This document shows, piece by piece, positions 39,101-49,903 of a stretch of DNA of 64,000 nucleotides. The stretch is taken from positions 248,001 through 312,000 of the forward strand of contig VWZL01004340.1 of assembly GCA_013396915.1 (NCBI GenBank), written 5' to 3'. This DNA comes from Stercorarius parasiticus. Taxonomy: Eukaryota; Chordata; Aves; Charadriiformes; Stercorariidae. Made by a program: the position numbers and the translations under genes. Every line of letters starts with the position of its first letter. The stretch's first letter is position 1. Under the pieces are notes generated by a model that ran no database searches, was not told the DNA's origin, and was given only the letters and a program-made list of their open reading frames with translations.

Positions 39101-40238
39101 CCCTCAGTTCTACAGAAATACTGTATGTGGCCCTGTGATTTCACTCCTCTGTTATAACCCAAGCATAAGCACCAGGGGCTCCAGACATGTCCTCTTCTCA
39201 TGGATGAAGAAATAAAGCTTTAACTTGACCATTTTAGTAAACCTACAAATGCAAAACTAGTTGCATATCACCTCAGCTGTAACATTTTCAAGCTATGTAC
39301 AAACACTGACAGTATTTCACTTACTTCATTGGTAAAAAGAAGGTAGAAAGACAGAAGAAATGTCACAAGTCCCATCAGCATGCCTCCAGAAGTCTCACTG
39401 AGCCTCTCCAGGAACCCTGGTTTGGACTCACTTGTGATTTTAACATGTTCTTTTCTACTGCCTGTGTCAGAGAACTGTTAGGGATAAAAAAAAAAAAATG
39501 CAATATTGGTGTGAAAGGGGAAAGCATTCTTTTTCAAAATAAGTCTTTTAGCTTTGTCACTACTGCTGCTCTACAGATTATTGGACCAAAACTTTCCCAT
39601 GCTTATTAAATGCCTCATTACACTTTTGATACCAGAAATAGAGTCAATAAATAAAACTCAAGCCTGATGGATAAAACAATTTCTATTACAGCGGTTCAAC
39701 ATGTTCCTTCAATCTTTCTTCAGCCTGCCTCTCCCTGTGGCGTCCACACCCTGCATTCAGGCCATGACAAATTAATACTCCCGAATTCCAGACCAGCTAA
39801 CACACAGCTATAAATAAGTTACATTTTACCCCACCAGTGGAAAAGTCCCGACATACTTTAAAATAATTGCATCTCAGGCAACAAAAAGAGATGGCTTAAA
39901 ACAAAATTGCTATTGCTATCCTAGCCCGTGCCACATTAAAGCACTAAAGCCCAGGGGTTTATATACACCAGCACCCTGTATGTATGCTGGCTGTAGGGAA
40001 TAACCAAGAAGCAACTTCGGATTAGCACAGGCAGCCAAGAAAGGAGGCGAAGCTTCTCTTTTGCGCATCTCTAGATGCCAGGCGGGACGTGACAGCGGCC
40101 CCTCCACTGCCCCGGGCGTTACACAGGGCCCCTCGCCTCAGACGGGCCACCCGGGGGAGCGGCAACGGGCCGACTCGGGGCACCACCACACGGAGCAACG
40201 GCAGGACCGGCCCGAGCAGCACTTACGTTCCTCGACAT
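27158..40238 (-). CDS. TMEM43: TMEM43 (LUMA), inner nuclear membrane / ER protein
   Basis: Twelve coding exons on the minus strand: 40227-40238, 39325-39474, 38121-38255, 37328-37422, 35309-35358, 32977-33046, 31082-31152, 30794-30915, 30110-30184, 29927-30028, 28324-28441, 27158-27360. All are GT-AG with consistent phases. The 1,203 nt encode 400 aa, exactly the human length, and the first exon supplies only MSRN, as the short human first exon does. There is one transmembrane segment near residues 34-53, then a long lumenal DUF1625 domain (about 54-308) and three C-terminal membrane segments (about 309-333, 346-370, 372-391). The C-terminus KKQQ fits a KKxx ER-retrieval signal. TMEM43 binds emerin and lamins and helps organise the inner nuclear membrane. 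Ser358, mutated to Leu in human arrhythmogenic cardiomyopathy type 5, is Ser here. It is divergent from CHCHD4 and convergent with XPC. Confidence 0.98.
28134..28134. other. ambiguous base (N) in TMEM43 intron 11
   Basis: A single N at the end of a (TTTG)n-like run. It is an assembly uncertainty or collapsed gap and does not touch an exon. Confidence 0.95.
33666..34427. mobile_element. solo LTR of an avian ERVL-like endogenous retrovirus
   Basis: A 762-bp block in TMEM43 intron 5 that begins TGTACTGGG and ends AACCCACCACA, so it has the TG...CA ends of an LTR. It is flanked by TCTGG on the left and TCTAG on the right, a 5-bp target duplication with one mismatch, as expected for ERVL-type insertions. 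Its composition, with a GA-rich middle and then a TAATTAAATATTTATTTTAA tract, differs from the surrounding intron. I recognise the overall sequence as a widespread bird LTR type. No internal gag/pol sequence is present, so it is the product of LTR-LTR recombination. The mismatched duplication suggests an old insertion. I cannot fix its orientation. The frames on both strands inside it are chance. Confidence 0.72.
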
Positions 40239-40341
40239 CTTGAGCTTCTTTGCCCTCACTGGGTACCGTCCGGAGGAGCCACAAGAGCCGCACCCGCCGC
40301 CTCAGGGTTCACCCGGCCCTCCCGCCGCGCCCCGCCGCAAG

Positions 40342-40361
40342 GCATGCCGGGAGACGTAGTT
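40342..40361 (+). promoter_or_regulatory. ZNF143/Staf (SBS) motif, copy 1
   Basis: GCATGCCGGGAGACGTAGTT, followed by CCC, fits the long ZNF143 site, whose consensus is roughly GCATGCTGGGANTTGTAGT. It lies in the middle of the divergent promoter, about 105 bases upstream of the TMEM43 start codon. Binding is inferred from the motif. Confidence 0.65.
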
Positions 40362-40376
40362 CCCGCCGGGCGCGGG

Positions 40377-40396
40377 GCAGGCTGGGAGATGTAGTC
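40377..40396 (+). promoter_or_regulatory. ZNF143/Staf (SBS) motif, copy 2
   Basis: GCAGGCTGGGAGATGTAGTC is a second match in the same orientation, 35 bases from the first, so the two sites lie on nearly the same side 3-4 helical turns apart. Tandem sites of this kind are typical of strong bidirectional housekeeping promoters. Confidence 0.6.
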
Positions 40397-40628
40397 CTGC
40401 GCCGAGGCCGGGGCTGAGCGCGCCGGCTGCTCCCTCCCGCGGGCCGCCTCCGGCAGGAGGTGCGTCAGCCGCAGCCGGCGGGCAGGGAAGGCGCTTCCGG
40501 AGGCGGGAGGTCATAGCGTGGAGCAGCACGCCGCTGTCCCGCTGCTGTGGAGGGGGCAGAGAAGGAGCGGCGGGGTCGGCGGCAGCGGCGGGGTCGATCT
40601 GCGGGGAAAGGCACCGGACGGCTCCGCC

Positions 40629-43600
40629 ATGTCTTACTGCAGGCAAGAAGGTGCGCCCGGGTTGTCCTCCCAATGTCACGCCGAACGGGCTCGCTCCTGA
40701 GGCGTCCGGGAGGCAGGGGAGAGGTGGGGCGGCTGCACCCTCACTTCAGCCTGTGAAGGGAAGGCGCAGCCTGAGGGGAGAGGAGGCGGGAAAGTGCCCT
40801 GCATGTGTCGGCGGCGGGGGAGGGCCGCCTCGCCTCCCTCCTCCGACCTCTCTCCTCACGGGAGGCGGGAAACCGTGGCGGGGCGGGTGGCCGTGAGGCG
40901 GGAGGGGGCGCGGAGGGCCTCTGCCGCCCGGAGGGACGGCCTGCAGCCAGGGGCTGGAACGTCCCCGCGGCATGGCCGGAGCTGGGCGTGTGTGCGCCTC
41001 CGGGCAAGTAGTGTAGCTCGCCAGGCGCGGCCGCGGAGTGGCCGGGGCGTGCCGGCAGGCGCCCCGCCGCGCAGCGGAATGGGATCCTCCTGAGGGGTTA
41101 AATTTCTGCCCGTTTAGCTGAAGTGGCCAGAGGTGGGGTTTTTCACCTGTTTAAGTAAAACGCTGTAGATGGACAGGGTGGGTAGAGTGCGAGCTTTGTT
41201 TCTGTATCGGTGCAAGATATTATATTGAACGGGTTGCGGTATTTATGAGGCTTGAGCACTTCATATCCTGGGGGATATATCCCCCCCGCCCCGCCCCGCC
41301 CCTGAAGGAACGTAAAGTGACTAAACGTAAAGTTTCAAACGGGAAAAATCATTCTGTAGTTCTAAATGTAATTTTGAAGTTATAAACTTTGTCACACTGA
41401 ATGCTGATCATAAACTGTGGTGAGGTAGTCATAACCTGTGGACCTCTTTGCTTTATGTTTTTCATTTCTTTGTTTTAACAACATCTTCAATCTTTGCAAG
41501 GTCTGTAAGTTGACTTGTGGCATCCCGCAAAATTACAGTGATGGGCATTAGAGTTCATATGTTTCTAGTTCCTTTTATATAAGAAACAACTGGGCATTCT
41601 ACATTGTAAAGTTTGCTGGAGTACAATGAAGAGTTGACAGAAAACTGTTTCCCCTTTTAAAAGGATTTAGATTTATCTGTTTCTCAGACATATTTGACTG
41701 CATAATGGTTACTGAGCAAAGTAAAGGGAGTTACTGAACGTCTGCTGGTTGAGGTCACACTGAGGGGCAAGAAGATACTGATTTCTAATAATGCCAAGTC
41801 ACTGTAGTGACCTTCATGAATTTGGAGAATGAAAGGAAGTTCTTGGGGAACTCAGCATATTTTTTTTTTTTTCCACTCAGTGAATACTCAGTTGTGCATT
41901 CAGAAGAGTTTTAGCCAGCTGTTCTTTTCTGCTTGAGTCTGCCTCAGTGTTTTTTTCATAGTTTTACAGAGTTGTTAGGAAACTCTACTCATGTTTCCAT
42001 CGAAGCCTCCCCCACCCCGCTACAGAACTTTTGTTAGATCAAGAGTGGCGTAAGAGCAGGAAGCACGCTGTGTTGTTTTTCTGTCCTTGGTAATGTTCAC
42101 AGCACCTTTCAGTATAGCTGGTTCTACACTGTTAAGGTGCTCTTCAGTATTTAATTCAGATAATTATTGTAAAATATTACACCAGTCCTTAATGGAGAGT
42201 ACTGTTATTAATAAGTATTCTGTTGAACGCTTTGCTGTAACTTGGTATAGTTTTTCTTTCGATCTTCCTTTTTTTGTCTAACCCCTTCATCTGGGTTAGT
42301 CCTGGCAACGGAGTAGTTAGAGCTTGTTTTGAAACAGCTTTTTAACTTCACGGTTCAATGAATTGTACTGTGATCTGCAGCCATTACAGTATATTGCTGT
42401 GAAAATTGCAGCTTTAGAAGAATAACATTTCAGTTGTGTATGTGTTTCTCTGAACAAACAACTATTTTGTTTTGAAGGTGATTGATAAGTACAATGGAAT
42501 TAATTCACTATTAACATTAATGCATTATGTTGAGTATCTCATTACCTTTTGGTGTTCAGCAGCTTTGTAAGTGACTCCTCATGTCTCAGTTTTCTCTGAA
42601 CTTTTGCTTGTTGTCTTCTATATGGTAGGAAAAGACAGAATTATATTTGCGACCAAGGAGGACCATGAGACACCAAGCAGTGCTGAGCTGGTTGCAGATG
42701 ACCCGGATGACCCTTACGAAGAACAAGGTCAGTAGTAAGCAGAAGAACGCAAGTAAGGAGTGATACATCACATATATCATAGTCTAACAATCTTAAAAAA
42801 GAACAACAACAAAAACCAAACCTTGTATGAAGTAGAAACAAATTATTAGTTTTTAAAGACAAAGCATAGCTGGTTATTCAGTAGATAAATACCCATACTC
42901 TTAGCAGTTTTAACTTCCAAATTAGGACATCACAAATGACATGCTTTCTTTAGAGGTGTTTTTTTCCCTACATTTTTAATGATTTTTCAAAGTGGCCTGT
43001 TCAAATACATCAGTTGATGGCTTATAGTTTTGGTTAGCAGCCAGAGATATCTAGAAAAAAATCTCTTCCTTCCTTTCCTTTATTAATAAAGTTAGAGCTT
43101 AACCAGTGAAAACTATGGTTGTTTTTTCACTGTTTTAAATGACGAAGTGCAAAGTTCAGAGAACTCCAAGTGAGTTACATACCACTGTCAGTGATGTGAG
43201 TTGATGACCTGCCTGTGTGCAGCTGAAATTGCCTAATTTGTCAATCTCTGAATATCCAATTTGATGTAAATTATATCTGATTAATCCTGTACTATACTAG
43301 TAGCAATATATAACTAGTAGTAATATTTTTCAATGGCACATGACAGGTAAGTTCAAATTACTGTAGCCATCTTGCCTTGAAAAGATGTAAGTTAAAATTT
43401 TCAGTGAAGATTGCAGTTCTTATATGAAGTAGATCTAACCTGTAAATGAAGATTTAAGAGACCAGAACATTTCTGAGATCGAGACTTTTAATATTCTGAT
43501 TTTAGAGCATATTTTAGGTTATTTCTAATAGCTAAAATGAAATAATCTTCCTATCATGATGATTAAATAAATTTTGCCATAGGTTAGGCATGAACACCTG

Positions 43601-46600
43601 TGAATTTGGGTTAATTTTTTTTCTAATTGCCTTTATGCTTACACGCCTTTTAACCTTTCACTTTGTGTGAAGTGATGTCATTGCTTTCAGTGCATCTGAG
43701 ATTGAAGTAAATGCTTCACCCTTTTTGAAGTGTTGTTATAAAGTAGAAATTCTGCAAGTGGCTCTGTGACCTTTAGAGGGCAGTATTTAGGCACAGTTTA
43801 GCAGCTGGCACACACAGGGTTGCTTTGTCAGCTGATGTTGTATGTAAATTTGAACCATATCTTCCTATGTCATTAAAATAACTTTGTCATGCATAGATTT
43901 GCGTTGAAATTATTTTGCATTTAGCTGCCTATCTTAGCTTCATCACAACTGTATGTAGTCAGTAGATATTTCTAAATGTTTTGCTCATCAGCAGTGATGA
44001 GTCTGTTCAGTTTTATAATGACCCAAATGAGAACAATGAGAGAATTCCAGTTTCAGAAAGGCATTTAAAAACTGCAGTTTAGTATCTGTCAGGAATTCTT
44101 CTTCCTCATATTTTCAGCTGTGTTGTTTTGCTGGCTAAGACCCAATACCCAAACTGCCTATTTGACAGAAACAGTCTGTACTTTGGGATTTGTCACCATC
44201 TTTACCATGGGAATGGTGCTTTAACCCCTAAAGATTGCAAATAGAGACCCCTGCAGACAATAAAATCTGCGGCTCTTATATCTGTTACTGCTTTGACCAG
44301 AATGCAAGATGGAACCTGCTACAAATGATTCATGTAAAGTAGTTAGGTGGAAAACAGTGTCTGAGGAGAACTCATTTTTAAGAGTATTTATTCCTGTCAG
44401 TATGCTATGTGGAAGTGAAACAAAATCAGAGTTGTTAACTCCTATTTCAGGCAAATTTAAAATTCAATATTGGTCTGTTAAGTGAAGGGTTAACAGCCTC
44501 TAATGATCAGATGGTGGAATTATTTTCCCTGTTCCTTTTCTGTGGCTTTCTGTTTCCTCTGAAAAACTGGAGACTGCTTGCAAAATAAAGCAAAGAAAGA
44601 TGCTTTTTCTAGATTATCACATCTGGAGAACATACAAACTGTTGGAGATTTTATCATTCACTGAAGTGTTAAGTCACCTTGTGTGGTGTACAGCTAAACT
44701 AAGTGGCTTGCTGTTTAGCTAAGTAAAATCACGTATGCAGTCTTGTATTGATGTTGCATGTAGTTGTTTAAAGTTCACCTGTCTTCCCCTTATAATCATT
44801 CATGGTGTCTGGTGATAATTAAGTATTAGTAAAAGCTGTCTATCTATCAACAGCATGTGGATGCATATTATTCCTATAACTAAGCATCTATTTTTGACAC
44901 CGGCTTCTAAAAGGGAGGAGAAAGGTGCACATCTCAGATCTAGCATAAGAGACAGACATACTACAATGGTTTGGAATGTGAGCATAGAAAACGATTCTCT
45001 TCCTTCTGTCTCACACCCTACCCCTTCACCCCAAATTATTCTTTTTCTACTTGTACATATACCACAAGTATACAGTCTTGTGCCGTTTATTTGTGTCATA
45101 AACTAGCCAAAATTAAGAGCCATATTAATTGAATCCTCTTATGTGTATTTTGCTGGATATGGGAAGACCGTGGTGAGGAGTGGAGGTAGTGCGTTGTTTT
45201 TCTAGCAATCCTGTATTTACAGCATGTTAATCACTTGCTTCCAAAACTATAGAGCAGGGAAGAAAACAGAGAAAGCTAGAAGCTAGTTATGTCAGGGACA
45301 CCTTACAGTGAAAGTGTGTGTCTGTGTGATTTAAAACGAGAAACTCTGTAAACTCTGTTTAAATACTGTTAATAAGTTTGAGTTGGGTTTTTTTGGTGTG
45401 TGGTGTGGAGTTTTTTTGAAGGTTTTTTTTTTTGTCTTAGTGTGTGGTTGGTAAGTTACTGCCATGTTTTAAGGGTTCTCTGAAAAAATCACTTGAACGA
45501 TCTCAGGCTACAATGCATCAGAGCAAAACAGAAACAATCCACATATCACAGAATGTAACTGCATCTAATATGAGTGAAATTTGAGGGCAGGAAAGACATA
45601 TGGGCAAAACATTTTAGAATATGTTACAGTGCAGAAGCTCTGGCTTGTGTGGTTTTTATTTATAAGAAAATTGGAAAGGGCTTTGCTGTACATAAAATAG
45701 CATGCAGGCTTTTCTAATTTAGCTTCTACTTTGAGTATAAGACTTGGTTTCCAGTGTTCAACTGCTGTGGTATAATTCACTATAATGACTCTTCTCATCT
45801 TTTCTGCTGTGCTAGACACAGAACAGTCATATCTGGGAAAGAATAGATTTATTATATAGATATACCATGATCTATATTGTTTTCTAATACAGCTGAAACT
45901 TTTATTTGAGGCTTTGGGTTTTTGTAGGGGCCTTTTTCATACTTACAGTAAACACGTAGTTTGGAATATTTTGTTTCAGGCATTAACAGACATTAGTCTT
46001 TGAGCAGTCTACTTTAGTCAGTAGATCAGTCAGGAAAACTTGTGCTGTTTCCCTTGAGAGAAAATAAAGTTGTATAGTATTCTTCTTTTAGTTCTGTCAG
46101 TTACAAGATTTATTTATTTATTTTGTTCTATTAGTTATGAGCTTTTGGTAGACAAAATGTTAGTGGCGCACTTTAAGACAAAAACATTGAAAGAAATGAA
46201 GCCATGTGAAATGGGAAGGCAGACAAACCAGAGTTAAGTTCAGGTTAGCATTTCATATTGCCCTGTATCTCAAAGTTCACTGTAAGTGTCTTTTAACAGC
46301 TGTGGCTAATGGAAACAAATGAAGAATTCATTTGCAGCAGTTCTGAAATAGCATTCTCACTGTGAAGCTTGTTTCTGGTCTTATGTGTTGCAGATGGAAG
46401 AATTTAAATGTGAAAGATCTCTAGTTTTCATGGAGATCTTTGCTCCCATCGGTTAGAATAATTTCTTATTTTACTAGGCTTATATGAAGAAGGCACTGGT
46501 GAGTTCTATGCATGAAAAGTAATTTTTATTAGCATTACAGCTATGATAACAGAGTTGGCTAGAAGTGCTTATGGAATTGCACCTCAAATAAAGGTGCTGT

Positions 46601-49600
46601 CCTCTCCCTTATGTTTCTCCCGACTCATTCCAGTCATCTTATTTTAGAGACAGTTTTGAAATGGTTTCCAGAGAGGTCTGATGAAGCAAAAACCCTGATT
46701 CTTTTAAGAAAGAACCTGGTGAATGATCAGATGTACAGGACTGTTTTTATGACTACTGATGTCCCTTTCAGTCTTGCTTCCTATGTGTCTGTCATCTTAC
46801 ATTGTGAATCATTGGCAAATGCACTTTTTATTGGAATGTTCATCATATATGAGGGAAGAAACTTTTCTCAGAAAGACAGTGGGACTTCATCACAGCAAGT
46901 ACAAAGACAACTCTTGACTTAAATGCAGATGGGCTTGCCATCGTCCATGATATTAACAGATCCTATGAGCTAAGAGAGATTAGGTTCTGTGATGTCAGCA
47001 GTTAATTGCTAACACAAGGCTTGATCTGACATGATGTAAACAGGGTTGTTTTTTTCTTCCCCAAGTGCAGGCTCAAGTGGATTATGACCCACTGGATCAG
47101 TGACGTTCAGGCTGCATTTGAAAGAAGTTTTAATTCAATTTTAATTAAAAATAGTGATCCTGTCTAGTGCAGGCTTGTGATTTGGGGAGAGTGATGGATG
47201 TGCATTCTGCTGTAATTATCAGTGAGGAACTGCTTGCCTTAATAATCTGGTTTTCAGTTTTGTTTTTTTAAAGCATGGTTTCTGTGCAAATAGCATCTGA
47301 AACTGATGCTATTTGAGTAATCAGATAGGTGCAAATCAATGCTCATGTGTTAAACAAGACATTATTGTTTATGGGATAATTCTTACACTGTTGTTAAAAT
47401 GTGCATACTTACAGGGCAGTTTCAGTTCTAAAAGGAACAATTTAAGAGAATTACTTTACAAGTAATTTTATAGTCTTCAGGAACATTTCAGAACTCTTAA
47501 TTTATTTTTTGCTTTTTGAAGCATTAGAAAAATTACCATTGAAAATGACTGGTTGATGTTAGTGAGGAGGAATGTAGGACTTCAGATCTAGCTTACAAAG
47601 CAAGCTATGTTTCTTCTACGCTGTATGATCAACATCTTTCTGCTTTATGTTGTCCTTAGCAATAAGGAATTCTGCTTTTCCTCCAGGCAGCTAGAGATGC
47701 CATGATGCACTGTGCTAGGTATATCTTCTCAGTGCAGTGATTGTTACAGATATTGTACAAAACTATCTTGCTGAATAAAGCGTGATATATGAAAAATGAT
47801 GGTATTACTGTAGTTGACTAAGTCATGCTAAGGAGACTGTTACTTTCTGTAATTAAAATGAGACTGATCAATCCTGAGATTTGACTGACTAATTTTCTGC
47901 TGAACTGCATTGACTGAGTTAGAGCACATCATTGATGAATTGCAAATCAGAGTAAAATTTTCCTTTCATTCCTTTTAATATAGCAATAAATATGATCAAG
48001 CTTCTTTTGTTGTACCAGTACATAAAATTCAGGATATTGTGGCCTAGTGTCCAAGGAGTTGTGAGTGGGAGTGAAACGTACGTCTGGAACTTCATGATCC
48101 CACAGGACAAAGACAATAAGTAGGCTTACCAAATTCTGAGGGAGTATTTTAGGTAACATCAAGTTACATCAGGCCCTAAATATAATTTCATGTTCGGATC
48201 AGAATTAATGCAACTTTATTCTCTGAAAATGGTACTTTCATACCTGCTTGTAAAGGGAAAGTACTTGAACTTCAGTACTTAAACTTTATGCACGTGCCAT
48301 TAGCTTCTGCAGAAACTCAACATGGAGATGAAGTTAGGGAAGTCTACTAGAGAGGAGGAGAGCAAACTGTTCAAGTGGAGAAGAAACCAGCCTGCATCGC
48401 AGCACAGTATTTCTCTTGTTCTTTGTAGATGAATATAACTACATGTATGTTTCATGAAAGTAGAGAAAAGGAATGGACATACATTGCTATAGAGCAATGT
48501 ATTAGAGACTCTAGAAGCCCCCATAAACAAGTCAATTACATTACATTTCTATACCTGACTTTAAAAGGTTTTCTCAAACTTACAGAGGAAATTAATTCTC
48601 TGGCTTGCTGCTTGACTTTCGTTGTGCAAATCAGTTGATGTCTCAAAGAACATATGCTCATTTAAATCTCCACCTTGCTATTCCATTACTGAAGTATTTC
48701 TGTGATGACTTTTAACTGTTCCAGAGCAGAAATTTACAGCTTTTACACTTTATTTAGAGTCTAAAATGAGACTTAACTGTCTTTCAGTTGTGATCTAAAG
48801 CACAGTTTGATTTCTGGGAACCAGACAGATTGACATACTCTCACTGTTCCTTGTGTTCTGTGGCACGTGACTTAATCTGTGTCTTACAAATAAACGGATT
48901 TTCATTTTTGTGATTCTGGTTTTCCAGTTCAAATTTTAAGGGAGGAAGTTGTGGGTTAATATTTGAGAGTTCATTTAAAACAAGAAGAAAAATGTATGCA
49001 TCCATCTTGGTTGAAAAGAATTCTAATCTTAATACTGGAATTAAATCCTTATGACTTGTATGACATGATTTTAAGACTTGCTCTTTCTTGATAGAGTCTG
49101 GCAAGTGGATTGACTTGACTTCAATCTGTTTTGCAGTTTCCCTAGAATATTTGCAGTGATCTGTAGTCCAGGGAGGAAGACTTAATTCGGGCATGAATAC
49201 AGAGCTAATCTTACTTGTGCCCAGTAAAGGATCATACAGATCAAAGATAGAAACAGACTGGCTAGGAAGAGAAAGGTGTTTAGCACCGTTGAAGCTACAG
49301 AACTAATACGACATTGTTAGTATTTCAACTTACACCTGCAACCTAGCAGCTTTCACTGAATGGAATCAATTTTTGGAAGGAGTGCTTAACTTTTCTTCTC
49401 TCTTGTTCATTCAGGATTGATATTGCCCAATGGAGATATCAATTGGAATTGCCCATGTCTGGGTGGAATGGCTAGTGGTCCCTGTGGGGAACAGTTCAAG
49501 TCAGCCTTTTCTTGTTTCCACTATAGCACAGAAGAAATAAAAGGATCAGACTGTGTGGACCAATTCCGTGCCATGCAGGAATGCATGCAAAAATACCCAG

Positions 49601-49710
49601 ATCTTTACCCTCAAGAGGATGAAAATGAAGAAAAAGAGAAGTCAAGCAAAGATTTGGAAGCTATTCCTATGGAGGCGTCTGCTGCCAAAGAGGAGGAGGG
49701 ATCTAGCTAA
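40629..49710 (+). CDS. CHCHD4: CHCHD4 (MIA40), intermembrane-space oxidoreductase and import receptor
   Basis: Three coding exons: 40629-40650, 42629-42727 and 49415-49710, GT-AG with phase-1 introns. The 417 nt encode 138 aa (human 142). The start [13 protein letters not shown] matches the family. The redox-active CPC motif is C53-P-C55. The twin CX9C motifs are C64/C74 and C87/C97, which form the CHCH fold. The C-terminus is acidic (Glu/Lys-rich) and ends KEEEGSS. In the mitochondrial intermembrane space MIA40 binds incoming cysteine-rich proteins, inserts disulfides, and is reoxidised by GFER/ALR; it also partners AIFM1. There is no cleavable presequence, as expected for the metazoan form. 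It is divergent from TMEM43, sharing a promoter about 390 bases long. Intron 2 is unusually long for the locus (6.7 kb). Confidence 0.98.
40651..42628 (+). other. CHCHD4: CHCHD4 intron 1
   Basis: About 2 kb. The first 450 bases are CpG island and the rest is AT-rich. It contains a C-rich CCCCG tandem (41281-41302) and a T12 run near 41860. No transposon or extra exon was recognised. Confidence 0.7.
41281..41302. repeat. short (CCCCG)n C-rich tandem
   Basis: A run of seven C followed by three GCCCC-type units. It is low-complexity and of potential relevance only for sequencing accuracy or G-quadruplex formation on the minus strand. Confidence 0.7.
42728..49414 (+). other. CHCHD4: CHCHD4 intron 2
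   Basis: 6.7 kb of AT-rich sequence with no recognised transposon. There is a (TTTA)n stretch at about 46109-46124 and a T/G-rich patch near 45385-45435. A candidate 21-nt microexon at 46478-46498 and an unexplained 117-codon antisense frame at 48841-49194 are treated separately; neither is supported by homology. Confidence 0.6.
46478..46498 (+). other. CHCHD4: candidate in-frame microexon of CHCHD4
   Basis: A 21-nt segment preceded by ATTTCTTATTTTACTAG (usable acceptor) and followed by GTGAGT (strong donor). Placed between exons 2 and 3 it keeps the phase-1 junctions and would add seven residues (LYEEGTG) before the LILPNG segment, just ahead of the CPC motif. I know of no such isoform in other vertebrates, so this may be a chance pair of splice sites. 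Confidence 0.2.
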
Positions 49711-49784
49711 TGAAGAGGCAAGGAGGCTGTTGTCTCCATTTCTCATTTTCAGAGGCATGGACTTTTGCAGTATGTCTGTCTTTC

Positions 49785-49822
49785 AAGTTGTCAAGAAATG
49801 TTTGAGTTGTCAAGAAATGTTT
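49785..49822 (+). repeat. 19-bp tandem duplication in the CHCHD4 3' UTR
   Basis: AGTTGTCAAGAAATGTTT occurs twice, separated by one G, 75 bases after the CHCHD4 stop. The copies are identical, so the duplication is probably young. Confidence 0.9.
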
Positions 49823-49897
49823 CACCATTGTTCTATACACTGTATCATAATGAATAATTTATTGCCGAAGGAGAAATCTCAGTGCTACAGCCTTGCA

Positions 49898-49903
49898 AAT
49901 AAA
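49898..49903 (+). terminator. CHCHD4: polyadenylation signal, CHCHD4
   Basis: AATAAA 188 bases after the stop, followed by a GT-rich stretch (GTATGTGTATGCATTGTG) suited to a downstream element. It gives a short 3' UTR of about 210 bases. Longer alternative 3' ends cannot be excluded. Confidence 0.65.

Larger units (their letters stand above)
40239..40628. promoter_or_regulatory. bidirectional promoter TMEM43 / CHCHD4
   Basis: 390 bases separate the two start codons. They contain two ZNF143/Staf-like motifs (listed separately), a CRE-like TGCGTCA at 40461-40467 and an ETS-type TTCCGG at about 40495-40500. The sequence GCTCCGCCATG at the CHCHD4 start has a YY1-like core on the minus strand. 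There is no TATA box. One shared housekeeping promoter is the simplest reading; start sites are unknown. Confidence 0.8.
40080..41100. promoter_or_regulatory. CpG island over the TMEM43/CHCHD4 divergent start
   Basis: A GC- and CpG-rich kilobase covering TMEM43 exon 1, CHCHD4 exon 1 and the beginning of CHCHD4 intron 1. Long frames on both strands within it (up to about 125 codons) reflect the base composition, not genes. Confidence 0.8.

Noticed and set aside
40302..41093. Several 60-125-codon frames on both strands at the TMEM43/CHCHD4 promoter
   Set aside because: Same cause: GC-rich CpG island with few stops. They conflict with the confirmed exon 1 of each gene.
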